Source: Candidatus Soleaferrea massiliensis AP7 (lineage in GTDB: Bacteria > Bacillota > Clostridia > Oscillospirales > Ruminococcaceae). Taken from it: a stretch of 64,000 nucleotides of DNA. The translations under genes and the position numbers were made by a program. The stretch is from contig NZ_CCYH01000021.1 of the NCBI RefSeq assembly GCF_000820765.1, forward strand, positions 1 to 64,000, in the 5' to 3' direction. Shown piece after piece: positions 53,087-61,667 of the stretch. Position 1 is the first letter of the stretch; each line of letters begins with the position of its first letter. The notes under the pieces were generated by a model, which was not told the origin of the DNA, searched no databases, and saw nothing but the letters and a program-made list of their open reading frames with translations.

Positions 53087-56000
53087 GTGCTGGGCAGTGC
53101 AGTGTTTGAGATCGATACGGAGAACGGCAGGCTGCTGGTATGCAATGCCGGTATGCTGGAGAGAGAACTTGAGACCGGCAGAATCTACCCATATGAAGGC
53201 TGTCTGAGAAAGCTGCTGGAGGAGCACGTATGGGAGGAAGACCGCGAACGGCTGTGGCGCGCGCTGAATATGCATGCCCTCCATACGGCGATTCGCGACC
53301 AGCGGATAAGCCTGAAATGCGATGTCCGCTTTACCTGTGAAGATTATGCGGGATATCGGTGGGTTTCGTTCGGCGTGATGCTGCCGCATGGGCCGCACAA
53401 AGCCGTGGGTTCCATTCAGGATATCCATGAACAGAAGCTGCGGGAGCTGGAGATGCAATATCAGGCGTCGCACGATCCTCTCACCGGCCTTTACAGCAGA
53501 GCGGCGTTTGAAAAGGCCGTATATGCGTCCATCGAGAAACCGGGCGGATGCGCCGCGTTCTGTATCGTGAATCTTGACAACTTTAAAAAGGCCAATGAAG
53601 CGGAAGGTCATGATTACGGCGATCAGGTGCTTGCCCAGGTTGCGGGCCTGCTGCGGGAAAACGCGCCCCAAAATGCGCTGATCGGTCATCTGGGCGGGGA
53701 TGAGTTTGCCCTGTTTCTTCCGGGCGTATCGGATGAAGCGACGCTGTCCTCCTTCTACGAGCGCATTCTGCAGCAGGTTCGCCGGCTGGAATGCGGCAGG
53801 CTCGGCGTGTCGGTCAGCATGGGCGCGGCGTTTTATCCCAAGCATGGGGAACGGTTCAAACGCGGATTCTATGAATGCGCGGATGCGGCGCTCTGCCGCG
53901 TAAAAGAAACCGGCAGGAATGGTTTCATGATCTATGACCCTCAGCTGAGCCGGAAAACCCGGTATAACCGCCGCCGTACCAGGCAGGAGCGACGGAATCG
54001 ACCGCTGCCAAGGCTCAAAGCGTTCTTAAAAGAAAATATCTCGTTTGCTTTCCCGATCTTTGTATCCATCCTGCTTTCCGTTGTGATACTCGCTTACTTT
54101 GCAAGCTCCTACATCAGCGGTCTGCAGAGGGTGATAGACAATGAAAGCTATGAATACCTGCATGAAATTTCCAGCCAGATCAACCTGAACATCACCAAGC
54201 TGCTGGACCGCAATTTTGCCACGCTGGACACACTCGGAAGGGTGGTGGAACGCAATGCGCCGCTTGGGTTTGAGCATGTCGAAGCGCTGCTTGAACGGGA
54301 ATGCTCGTCCTACGGCTTTTCCGACATTGCGCTGCTGGATGAGGACGGCGGCTGGCACAGCGCCAACGGCCAGATTCGCAGCCAGGATATCCGTTCTTAT
54401 TATGACCGGCTGCGTAAACAGGGAAAGGCGTTTATGTCCCAAACGGTGCGGGTGGATGACACCGACTGCGTGATCTTCTTCGCGCCGCTTCCGGCAGACC
54501 GGATACAGGTTGGATCGGTATCGGCCACAGGGCTGGCGGCGGTGATTCCCATTGACAGGATGAATCAGCTGCTGCCGCTCACAACCTTTGACAACAAGGG
54601 CTTCGCACACATCATCACTTCAAATGGGGATATTGTGGTGCGCTCCACCCATCCGGATTCCTGTTACAGTGGGTACAATCTGCTGTCGATGCTGCGCTGC
54701 AGCGAGCTTAACGACGGCGTTGCGGTGCAGGATATCCGAAAGGACCTGGATGCAGGCCGCAGCCGCAGAATCCTTTATCAGTATCAGGAGAAGAACTATC
54801 TGAGCATCTATATGCCGCTGGACATGGAGGACTGGTATCTCTTCTCAGTCGTCCCGCAGGATATCCTCGCGGATAAGACGGCGGATTTCTATCAGCTGAC
54901 CATTGTTGCCTTCTGTGTCATGTCGCTGTTGCTGTTTGCCATGGTTGTCATGACGGTTTCGGTGCAGATCAACCGCCGCAGGGCTGTCAAAGAGGCCTAT
55001 GTGGACCGGGTGACCGGCGGACGCTCCAAACGGGGATTTGAAAGCGATGCGGCCCGGACGCTTTTGCAAAAGCCGGGAAAATATACGATGATCTATGCGA
55101 ATATCGAGCATTTCAAGCTGCTGAACGACCGGCTCGGCTGGCAGTCTGCGGATGAGATTCTCAAACAGATCTACGACGTGTTTCAAGCGGATATGGGCGC
55201 GGGAGAATGCGCCGCGCGCCTGATGGCGGATCAGTTCGGCATCCTGCTTGCCACGCAGAACATCCCGCTGATCGGCCGCAGAATCGATTTCTGGAACCGG
55301 GAGATCGAGCGGCTGTCGTCACAGCATGCGGAGATGGAAGGGCTCAGTGTGACCTATGGGCTTTATCCGATCGATGAGCCCGGGCTTTCCGTTCCGCTGA
55401 TGCTGGACAGGGCCAATCTGGCAAGGCGGACGCTGGATGCCTGCAGCTATGACGGCGGATGCTTTGCGGTGTACGACCAGACCATCAAGCAGAGGATGCA
55501 GCAGGATCGGGATTTTGAAAAACGGCAGGAGAAGGCGCTGCAGGACGGCGAATTTAAGATGTATCTGCAGCCCAAATACCGTGCTTCTGACGGCCTGATT
55601 GTCGGCGCGGAAGCGCTGGTGCGGTGGGAGACAAAGGAGCAGGGTATCATCTATCCGGACCAGTTCATCCCGCTGTTTGAGCTGAACGGCTTCATCACGC
55701 AGATCGACCTGTTTATCTTCGATCAGGCGTGCAGATTCCTCTGCCTGCTGCGTGGTTTTTCCTGCCCGCCGCAGCGCATCTCCGTGAATCTGTCCCGCGC
55801 GCATTTGAAGAAGCCCGGTTTCTTTACGGAATACCTGACCATCTGGGAGAAATACGACCTGTCGCCGTGGCAGCTGGAATTTGAACTGACCGAATCGCTG
55901 TTCTTCGACAATCTGGAGCTGCTCAACCAGGTCAACGACCAGATTCACAGCCATGGCTTTAAAACCTCTATGGATGATTTTGGAAGCGGATATTCCTCGC

Positions 56001-56296
56001 TGAATATCCTCAAAAATGTGCAGATCGACGTGCTGAAACTGGACCGGGAGCTGCTGCATTTTGAACAGCAGGACAGCCGTGCCGTCGAGATCATCCGGAG
56101 CGTGGTTTCCATGGCACATGCGCTGGATATGGAGGTGGTCGCCGAAGGCGTCGAGCATGGGTACCAGGTGGACTGCCTGAAGGAACTGGAATGCGAATAC
56201 ATCCAAGGGTACTACTATGCGAAGCCTCAGCCCGCTGAGGAGTTTCTGAAACGGATTGCGGTGCAGTACCGCCACAAACGGCCTTATAAGCTCTGA
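53087..56296 (+). CDS. Membrane GGDEF-Cache-GGDEF-EAL cyclic-di-GMP protein
   Basis: This 1069-residue signalling protein has a PAS-like N-terminus (1-120), a first GGDEF domain (about 125-290) with an intact LGGDEFALFL, a membrane helix (about 320-343), an extracytoplasmic Cache-like sensor (about 345-605), a second helix (about 610-635), a second GGDEF domain with degenerate MADQF (about 640-790), and an EAL domain (about 815-1060). The EAL domain has EALVRW, the DDFGSGYSS loop, KLDRE and VVAEGVE. It can probably both make and break cyclic-di-GMP in response to an outside signal. I choose GTG 53087 (GGGGAG eight bases before) because the earlier ATG lies in the promoter. Confidence 0.9.
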   Translation: MLGSAVFEIDTENGRLLVCNAGMLERELETGRIYPYEGCLRKLLEEHVWEEDRERLWRALNMHALHTAIRDQRISLKCDVRFTCEDYAGYRWVSFGVMLPHGPHKAVGSIQDIHEQKLRELEMQYQASHDPLTGLYSRAAFEKAVYASIEKPGGCAAFCIVNLDNFKKANEAEGHDYGDQVLAQVAGLLRENAPQNALIGHLGGDEFALFLPGVSDEATLSSFYERILQQVRRLECGRLGVSVSMGAAFYPKHGERFKRGFYECADAALCRVKETGRNGFMIYDPQLSRKTRYNRRRTRQERRNRPLPRLKAFLKENISFAFPIFVSILLSVVILAYFASSYISGLQRVIDNESYEYLHEISSQINLNITKLLDRNFATLDTLGRVVERNAPLGFEHVEALLERECSSYGFSDIALLDEDGGWHSANGQIRSQDIRSYYDRLRKQGKAFMSQTVRVDDTDCVIFFAPLPADRIQVGSVSATGLAAVIPIDRMNQLLPLTTFDNKGFAHIITSNGDIVVRSTHPDSCYSGYNLLSMLRCSELNDGVAVQDIRKDLDAGRSRRILYQYQEKNYLSIYMPLDMEDWYLFSVVPQDILADKTADFYQLTIVAFCVMSLLLFAMVVMTVSVQINRRRAVKEAYVDRVTGGRSKRGFESDAARTLLQKPGKYTMIYANIEHFKLLNDRLGWQSADEILKQIYDVFQADMGAGECAARLMADQFGILLATQNIPLIGRRIDFWNREIERLSSQHAEMEGLSVTYGLYPIDEPGLSVPLMLDRANLARRTLDACSYDGGCFAVYDQTIKQRMQQDRDFEKRQEKALQDGEFKMYLQPKYRASDGLIVGAEALVRWETKEQGIIYPDQFIPLFELNGFITQIDLFIFDQACRFLCLLRGFSCPPQRISVNLSRAHLKKPGFFTEYLTIWEKYDLSPWQLEFELTESLFFDNLELLNQVNDQIHSHGFKTSMDDFGSGYSSLNILKNVQIDVLKLDRELLHFEQQDSRAVEIIRSVVSMAHALDMEVVAEGVEHGYQVDCLKELECEYIQGYYYAKPQPAEEFLKRIAVQYRHKRPYKL

Positions 56297-56313
56297 TAGA
56301 TGAAATTGGTGGC

Positions 56314-56345
56314 CATCCGGCAGTTGATTGCCGGATGAACCTTTT
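56314..56345 (+). terminator. Terminator-like hairpin after the GGDEF-EAL gene
   Basis: Arms CATCCGGCA and TGCCGGATG around GTTGAT, followed by AACCTTTT. Confidence 0.7.
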
Positions 56346-56785
56346 CGTGCGTTTCAGCCGCAGAATATCTGATTGGAATAAAAATGCATAGGGTAGAAAG
56401 TTTCATAAAAGAACGGCCTGCATCTGTTGGCAATATATGAAGATAATTAGATGTTGGCGTATCAAAGAACGATAGATAACGATTTTCACACCGTTTTGAA
56501 TCGGAGATAACCCGTGATGGAACCCTGTGTAGCGGTGAAGCAATCGTCTGCGGCTTTCTATGGATGAGGAATGATTTACACAGTAGCTGCGAGCCACATA
56601 TAATGAGGCAATTGTTTACGGTGTTCTTCGTCTGAGGAATGTTCCACGCAGCGGCTACGGGAATCGGGGTACCTGTGAAGACTGTCGTAGGGAACGTTAG
56701 CGTCCGCTGCTAGCTATGCCCAACCACCCTGCCAAAAGCCAAACGCCGCCCGCAGGCGGCCAAAGAAGAAAGCGGGATATCAGAG
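56346..56785. repeat. Non-coding region with decayed direct repeats
   Basis: No supported gene. TGAGGAATGATTTACACAG (about 56565) recurs in altered form as TGAGGAATGTTCCACGCAG (about 56632), each followed by a related GCTAC/GCTGC stretch. A CCGCC-CGCA-GGCGG hairpin lies near 56745. Confidence 0.5.
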
Positions 56786-56791
56786 GGGATT

Positions 56792-56841
56792 TTCAAGGGG
56801 GCCATCTGGCTTGGGGCGGTACAGTGCATGGCCCCCTTGAA
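56792..56841. repeat. Long inverted repeat, 14-bp arms
   Basis: TTCAAGGGGGCCAT at 56792-56805 is matched exactly by ATGGCCCCCTTGAA at 56828-56841. Confidence 0.82.
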
Positions 56842-56853
56842 CGGCCTTTCTTG

Positions 56854-56882
56854 GTTACTTCTTTGGCCGGCAAAGAAGTAAC
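56854..56882. repeat. Long inverted repeat, 12-bp arms
   Basis: GTTACTTCTTTG, GCCGG loop, CAAAGAAGTAAC. It lies 12 bases after the previous palindrome; another small hairpin (GCGC-TTCA-GCGC) follows near 56930. Confidence 0.82.
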
Positions 56883-57100
56883 AACCACCTTGCTAAGGTC
56901 CCTTGGCAAACATAGTAAAGCCGCTGCGCTTCAGCGCCTCAATAGTCACATAGCTAAGTATCGATTGGAAAACATTGTGAGTGTACTGAATCACGTCGAT
57001 ACAACAAGCACCATGCTGATGTATCTCAATAAGTGTAAAAACCGCCGTGCCGAAAAACACATATACCCAAATGGACAAAAATAGCGCTTTTTACTTGTTT

Positions 57101-57141
57101 GAAGCTTAAGGCCCTCCCATCATGGGAGGGCCTTAAGCTTC
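57101..57141 (-). terminator. Terminator of the CooS operon
   Basis: Twenty-base arms (GAAGCTTAAGGCCCTCCCAT and its complement) meet around a single C, so the inner pairs must open into the loop. It lies just beyond the minus-strand stop at 57148. Confidence 0.88.
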
Positions 57142-57147
57142 TATAAA

Positions 57148-58377
57148 CTAGACCTGCCAGACATATTTGCCGCTTGTCTCATCGAATCCATAAAACTCAG
57201 CAAATGAGAGCCGGAACAGCTCCGAACCGGTATAGGGCAGCCGAATCCTGTTTTTAATCAGATACTGGTAGATGCCGCCGCCCGAAATATCTCCCTGCAG
57301 CAGAATGCTTTTGAGGACGCCGTCTTCGACGACCGCCTTGCGGTAGTTGAGATGGTCTTCCTCGATATAGACATCTGCGTTCGGTCCCGGAACATTGATG
57401 TTGCCGATGCACAGCGCGGTCAGCCCGAAGAAATTGATGGTGTTCTTCATGGCATAGAGATCGGTGTAGCATTCATCTTCGCCGCACATATTCCTTGCGG
57501 CGGTGATGCCCTGTTTCATCGCGTTTGGCCAGATACCGGACAGCCCGGCCGCGTCCCCGGCGGCATAGATATCCTCGACAGGCGTGCGCAGATGGTCGTC
57601 AACCCGGATGAGCAGGTCCGGCTTGACCGGCGTCCCGTCCAGGAAGCCGACCGCCGGTTTGACGCCCGCCGCGATAATCACATAGTCGCAGGGAAGCCTT
57701 TCTCCGTCGTCCAGCACAATGGCGGTGATGTTCGCGTTTTCGTCAACCTCGGCGGATGCCGCTTTCGCGTTCAGGCGGAACGAGCATCCGGCCCGTTCGA
57801 ATCTCTCCTGATAGGCGGATGCGGCGTTGTCGTCGAGCTGCAGCGGCAAAATGCGCTCGGCCATCTCGACGACGACCGGCAGGATGCCGCGGTCAAGCAG
57901 CGCATACGCGGCGTCCATACCGACAAGCCCCGACCCGATGATCACCACCCGGCTGCCGGGCTGTGAAGCGCGGTCGATCGCCTCGGCATCCGACAGATCG
58001 CGGAAGCCGTAGAGATTGGCGGCGCCCCTGAGCCCCGGCACCGGCGGCACGACGTACTGCGCGCCGGTGGCGATCAGCAGCCGGTCAAAGGAGAGCGTAC
58101 GCCCGTCGGCGAGCGCGGCGGTTTTACCGACGGCGTTGACCGTTTGCACCTCGGCGCCGGATATCCATTCTATGCGGTTTTCCTGAAAGAAATCCTCCGG
58201 CACGAAGCTGATGCCTTCGGCGGTGCGTTCGCCGCTTAAATATTTGTGCAGCATACAGCGGGAATGGACCTTGTCATCCTTTGAAACCACGGTGATTTCG
58301 CAGTCGCGGTCGATGGAGCGGATGGTCTTGGCGGCAGTCAGGCCCGCGGCCGACGCGCCGATGATCAGATGTCTCAT
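57148..58377 (-). CDS. FAD/NAD(P)-dependent oxidoreductase of the CODH operon (FNOR)
   Basis: This 409-residue flavoprotein is of the NADH-dependent oxidoreductase (NirB/rubredoxin reductase-like) fold. The FAD-binding GASAAGLTAA is at residues 7-16, the NAD(P)-binding GSGLVGMDAAYAL near 148, and the second FAD motif in DIYAAGDAAGL near 275. It should move electrons between the iron-sulfur protein encoded next to it and NAD(P). Its ATG overlaps the end of the upstream ferredoxin-like gene by four bases. CODH-ferredoxin-FNOR sets are known in Geobacter and Clostridium, where they are linked to NAD(P) reduction or oxidative stress. Confidence 0.92.
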   Translation of the reverse strand: MRHLIIGASAAGLTAAKTIRSIDRDCEITVVSKDDKVHSRCMLHKYLSGERTAEGISFVPEDFFQENRIEWISGAEVQTVNAVGKTAALADGRTLSFDRLLIATGAQYVVPPVPGLRGAANLYGFRDLSDAEAIDRASQPGSRVVIIGSGLVGMDAAYALLDRGILPVVVEMAERILPLQLDDNAASAYQERFERAGCSFRLNAKAASAEVDENANITAIVLDDGERLPCDYVIIAAGVKPAVGFLDGTPVKPDLLIRVDDHLRTPVEDIYAAGDAAGLSGIWPNAMKQGITAARNMCGEDECYTDLYAMKNTINFFGLTALCIGNINVPGPNADVYIEEDHLNYRKAVVEDGVLKSILLQGDISGGGIYQYLIKNRIRLPYTGSELFRLSFAEFYGFDETSGKYVWQV

Positions 58378-58826
58378 GCCTGCACCTCCTCTACCCAGAT
58401 GGCCTGCTTGGGACAGGCTTTGACACAGCTGGGTTCGCCGCCCAGCTCCTTGCAGAAATCACATTTGATGACTTTCGTGCGGCTTTGATCGTCCGGCTTT
58501 AGCACGCCGAACGGGCAGTTCATCACGCACATATAGCAGGCCGCGCACTTTTTTTCGTCGTATTCGACAATCCCGGTCTCGGGATTTTTGTGCAGCGCGC
58601 CGCTCATACAGGAGTTGACGCATTCAGGTTCTGCGCAGTGGCGGCAGAACACCGGGCGGTAGCTGCCGTCGGGAAGTATATGGATAACATTGCGGCTCTC
58701 ATTTTGAAGATCGGTCAGCCTGAGGCTGCAGATGTCCCCGCCGTCGGCACGGTGGGCGTTCATGCAGGCCAGCGTGCAGTTCAGGCAGCCGTCGCATTTG
58801 TCAGCGTCGATCATGATCTTTTTCAC
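58374..58826 (-). CDS. cooF: 4Fe-4S electron-transfer protein (CooF-like)
   Basis: This 150-residue protein carries four cysteine groups of the four-cluster ferredoxin type: CDGCLNCTLAC, CRHCAEPECVNSC, CAACYMCVMNC and CDFCKELGGEPSCVKAC, enough for four 4Fe-4S clusters. It resembles CooF, the electron carrier of CO dehydrogenases, and should link CooS to the flavoprotein. The ATG lies 15 bases after the CooS stop, and its stop overlaps the flavoprotein start by four bases. The symbol rests on context and cluster layout. Confidence 0.9.
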   Translation of the reverse strand: MKKIMIDADKCDGCLNCTLACMNAHRADGGDICSLRLTDLQNESRNVIHILPDGSYRPVFCRHCAEPECVNSCMSGALHKNPETGIVEYDEKKCAACYMCVMNCPFGVLKPDDQSRTKVIKCDFCKELGGEPSCVKACPKQAIWVEEVQA

Positions 58827-58841
58827 AGCGTTCCCACCCCT

Positions 58842-60725
58842 TTATATCTTCAGTTCGGCTCTCTTCTGTTCGATGATGCCGTCCAGAATGCCGGCGGAAG
58901 CCTTCGCATCCGAATTGATGATCACCTGTCCGCCGGTCAGTTCCTTCATGTCCTCGGTCAGCACCTTTGTGACAAGCTCGCTGCCGGTGATAAACGGCGG
59001 CAGTCCCAGATGCAGCGGCAGCCCGAGCGCAAGGCCGAACGCGCCGTCCGCCAGCGCCTGTTCTTCCAGCCACTGTGCTGCCGACAGCACCAGCGGAAGC
59101 TGTGGAATGTCCACGCCGATGGCTTCGGCAAGCTCGGTCGCAACCATCTCCAGCCGTCCGATCGCAAGGCAGGGGCCGAAGTTGAGCACCGGCGGGATGC
59201 CGAGCTTTTCGCAGACCGCCCGAAGCTTTGGTCCGGCCAGCTTCGCGGCCCCCGGCGTCATCAGCCCGCAGTTTTCAAGGCCGCCGGACGAGCATCCGGC
59301 CGATAGGACCAGAATGTCTTTCGCGATCAGCTCCTTCGTAAGCTCAACGGTCAGCACATCGTGGCCGCCCGCGGTCAGGTTCGAGCAGCCGACCACACCC
59401 GCGATACCCTTGATGTCGCCGGACACGATCAGGTCGATCAGCGGCTTCCAGCTGCCGCCCAGGAACTTTTTCAGGGAGCCTTCGCTGACGCCGGTCACGG
59501 TATGGCGGTTGCCGTGCTCCTCCATCAGGTTCAGTTCCACCTTGCCGCGGCGGGCTGTGTAAGATTTGACAATTTCTTCGATGATTTCGTTGCAGATGTT
59601 TTCGCGGTCCTCATAGACAAACGGCTTAAGCTCGGCATTGGCTTTTTTGGCGACGTCGTCCAGACAGATCTGCTTGATCTGCAGCTCGTCGCAGATCGGC
59701 TCAATGCCCGGGAGCGTACAGTTGAACTCCGAGAGCACCGCGTCGATCGCGCCGGTGGCGAGCACCGCTTCACTCGTGTAGTTGTTGCCGGCGTGCCCGC
59801 TGAAGATGTCGGCGTAATGCACGCCGCGCAGCTGCAGGTCCTGGCCGACACAGGTACATCCAACCAGCTTGAAACCCTTGGCCCCGGCCTTCTTCGCCAG
59901 CGCCTGGACGTCCTCATCCCGCAGGCGTTCCTGCAGCGAGACAAACATCGAATGCTGATGTCCGGTGATCATGATGTTGATATAGTCGGGATCGATGACG
60001 CCGAGACCGACCGGCGCTTCCATGATCTCGGGTTCGCCGAGCATCACGTCGTTGAGCAGGTTGGTCAGCATCAGCCCGTAAACGCCGGTGGAGATGCCGA
60101 GCTTCAGGCAGTGCATCAGCATATCGACCGGATCGGAATTCAGATTGGTGGAGCACTTCACAACGCCCGCGAACACCTCGGATTTTGCGCCGCCCGGCAG
60201 GATGCCGAGCGTCTTCCATTTCTGGAAGCGCGGCGCGTACGAAAGCTTTTCGAGCAGCCGCATCTTTTCATCGTCCGGGCGGTACAGATCGTCCAGCACG
60301 GCCTGCGCGACGGCTTCGGCCCGTTCGTGAACATCCCCGCCGATAATGCCGAACAGCTCGCAGAGATGGTCAAGCGCGTTTACACCCTTGATCTCGCCTT
60401 TTGCACGCGCGGTGTTTTTCAAATTTTTTGCGGTGTTCTCCACAACGTGGATGTAACAGCCGGATCCGGCCGCGACCGCGCGCAGGAAATTGCGGGTCAC
60501 AATGACATCGGCCGTCGCGCCGCAGATTCCCTTCGGCGCTTTGGGCGTGATGCGGCAGGGCCCGTTGGAGCACAGCCGGCAGCAGACGCCCTGCAGGCCG
60601 AACCCGCATTTGACCGACTGGCCTTCCACCCGGTGGTGGGATGTCTCCATCGAAAGACCCGCAATATACCCTTCCAGCGGTTTGTCCGCGCTTTTGCAGG
60701 TTGTGCAGCTAAAACAGTTGTTCAT
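58842..60725 (-). CDS. cooS: Divergent anaerobic Ni-CO dehydrogenase catalytic subunit (CooS-like)
   Basis: This 627-residue protein is clearly of the CooS family. B and D cluster cysteines are intact (Cys40, 48, 49, 52, 57, 68), and so is a histidine at 93. The C-cluster ligands match those known from Carboxydothermus CODH-II: His256, Cys292, Cys336, Cys447, Cys478 and Cys519. Several surrounding motifs differ: GHQHS where GHxP is usual, GCTCVGQD for GxCCTGxE, and Gln556 where the catalytic lysine (Lys563) is expected. Extra cysteines (4, 7, 10) lie at the N-terminus. It may oxidise CO weakly or use another substrate. GGGAGG precedes ATG 60725. No cooC or acetyl-CoA synthase gene is adjacent. 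Confidence 0.9.
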   Translation of the reverse strand: MNNCFSCTTCKSADKPLEGYIAGLSMETSHHRVEGQSVKCGFGLQGVCCRLCSNGPCRITPKAPKGICGATADVIVTRNFLRAVAAGSGCYIHVVENTAKNLKNTARAKGEIKGVNALDHLCELFGIIGGDVHERAEAVAQAVLDDLYRPDDEKMRLLEKLSYAPRFQKWKTLGILPGGAKSEVFAGVVKCSTNLNSDPVDMLMHCLKLGISTGVYGLMLTNLLNDVMLGEPEIMEAPVGLGVIDPDYINIMITGHQHSMFVSLQERLRDEDVQALAKKAGAKGFKLVGCTCVGQDLQLRGVHYADIFSGHAGNNYTSEAVLATGAIDAVLSEFNCTLPGIEPICDELQIKQICLDDVAKKANAELKPFVYEDRENICNEIIEEIVKSYTARRGKVELNLMEEHGNRHTVTGVSEGSLKKFLGGSWKPLIDLIVSGDIKGIAGVVGCSNLTAGGHDVLTVELTKELIAKDILVLSAGCSSGGLENCGLMTPGAAKLAGPKLRAVCEKLGIPPVLNFGPCLAIGRLEMVATELAEAIGVDIPQLPLVLSAAQWLEEQALADGAFGLALGLPLHLGLPPFITGSELVTKVLTEDMKELTGGQVIINSDAKASAGILDGIIEQKRAELKI

Positions 60726-60796
60726 ATCAGTACCTCCCAATTAACATCTCCATATTTTCTATGCCGCCCAATGGCTGAAAAGACCGGCAGCGATTG

Positions 60797-60817
60797 TTGA
60801 TGAAATTTATCCACTTT
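60797..60817 (-). promoter_or_regulatory. Candidate Rrf2 operator before cooS
   Basis: On the minus strand this reads AAAGTGGATAA-N5-ATCAA, the same as a site in the rrf2 promoter (61312-61332) but turned round relative to the gene. It lies 72 bases before the cooS start; a possible -10 (TATGAT) lies just upstream of it. Confidence 0.55.
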
Positions 60818-60876
60818 TGAATCATAAAAAACAGCAGCCGCTGAAATGGGAATACGCACGGCGAACCCGCGCATGT

Positions 60877-61281
60877 TCATGACCGGTTCAGCAGTTCCTG
60901 CATCGTATAGCGGGAAAGCTCCTGCTCCAGCACTTCCTGAACCCGGTGCAGCTCCTGATGTACGCTGCAGTGTCCGCAGGATTCGCGGTAAGCGCATCCA
61001 TATGCGTGCTGCAGGCAGGGACCCAGCAGGAAGTTCTCGTCGGTCGCCTGCATAATCATCAGCAGGTTGATCTGCTCCAGCGGCTTTTTGAGACGGCATC
61101 CGCCCGAGGTTCCGCGTTTGATCTCGACCAAATCCGCATCCGACAGCTTTTTGAGGATCTTATACGCGAACTGCTTCGGCAGCTTTTCTTCATCGCAGAT
61201 TTCCTGAATGGTGCGAAGCTCGCCGCCCGACAGCGCGCGCACAATGCGGACTGCATAGTCCGATTCCCTGGTGATCAGCAT
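60877..61281 (-). CDS. Rrf2-family iron-sulfur transcriptional regulator
   Basis: This 134-residue regulator has the Rrf2 winged helix (MLITRESDYAVRIVRAL, EEKLPKQFAYKILKKL, GTSGGCRL) and a C-terminal cysteine loop (GPCLQHAYGCAYRESCGHC) of the kind that holds an Fe-S cluster in IscR, NsrR or RsrR proteins. It therefore probably senses redox state, NO, O2 or iron and controls the CooS operon 150 bases downstream on the same strand. GGGAGG precedes the ATG. The four-cysteine pattern (C-x7-C-x5-C-x2-C) is richer than in IscR, so the cluster type is open. Confidence 0.92.
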   Translation of the reverse strand: MLITRESDYAVRIVRALSGGELRTIQEICDEEKLPKQFAYKILKKLSDADLVEIKRGTSGGCRLKKPLEQINLLMIMQATDENFLLGPCLQHAYGCAYRESCGHCSVHQELHRVQEVLEQELSRYTMQELLNRS

Positions 61282-61303
61282 GTTATTCCCTCCCTATGGG
61301 ACC

Positions 61304-61332
61304 ATTATAACAAAGTGGATAATAATAATCAA
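61304..61332 (-). promoter_or_regulatory. Sigma-A promoter and operator of the Rrf2 gene
   Basis: Read on the minus strand, TTGATT and TATAAT are 17 bases apart. The 21-bp motif shared with the cooS upstream region (61312-61332) covers the -35 and spacer, as expected for autorepression. Confidence 0.8.
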
Positions 61333-61667
61333 GTATATTCGAGCAATTTCTCCAAAGAAATTTATCAAAGGATTGATTTTGGGATTCAGCGGCGTTATCA
61401 TACAGAAAACAGAGCGGCGTTCTTTTATCGATGTTTTCTTGTCAGAGAAGGCGGCGTCGTGCTCCATAATGATATTCTGGAAAAGGACATCCGGTCTGCG
61501 GCGGGTTTCCATATGGTTGAACAGCCCTGAACGAAAAGCACATCCCCATATACCGCCAAAAAGTATAGTTTGATGCCGAGGTGGCAGAATATGAGAGTAA
61601 GCCCATCATCTTATCTGACGAAGTCCTGTTTCAGGATTCGTTGCGCAGAATGAAAGGAGGTGGTCCT
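61333..61667. other. Intergenic region without a supported gene
   Basis: About 335 AT-rich bases between divergent genes; no RNA or frame is supported except the SD of the next gene (AAAGGAGG at 61653-61660). Confidence 0.45.

Noticed and set aside
56716..57084. A 122-codon open frame in the palindromic region
   Set aside because: It runs through two perfect palindromes, so its sequence is set by the repeats; it has no SD and no homology that I recognise.
59361..60800. A 479-codon open frame opposite cooS
   Set aside because: It is antisense to a certain gene and shows no domain or ribosome binding site.
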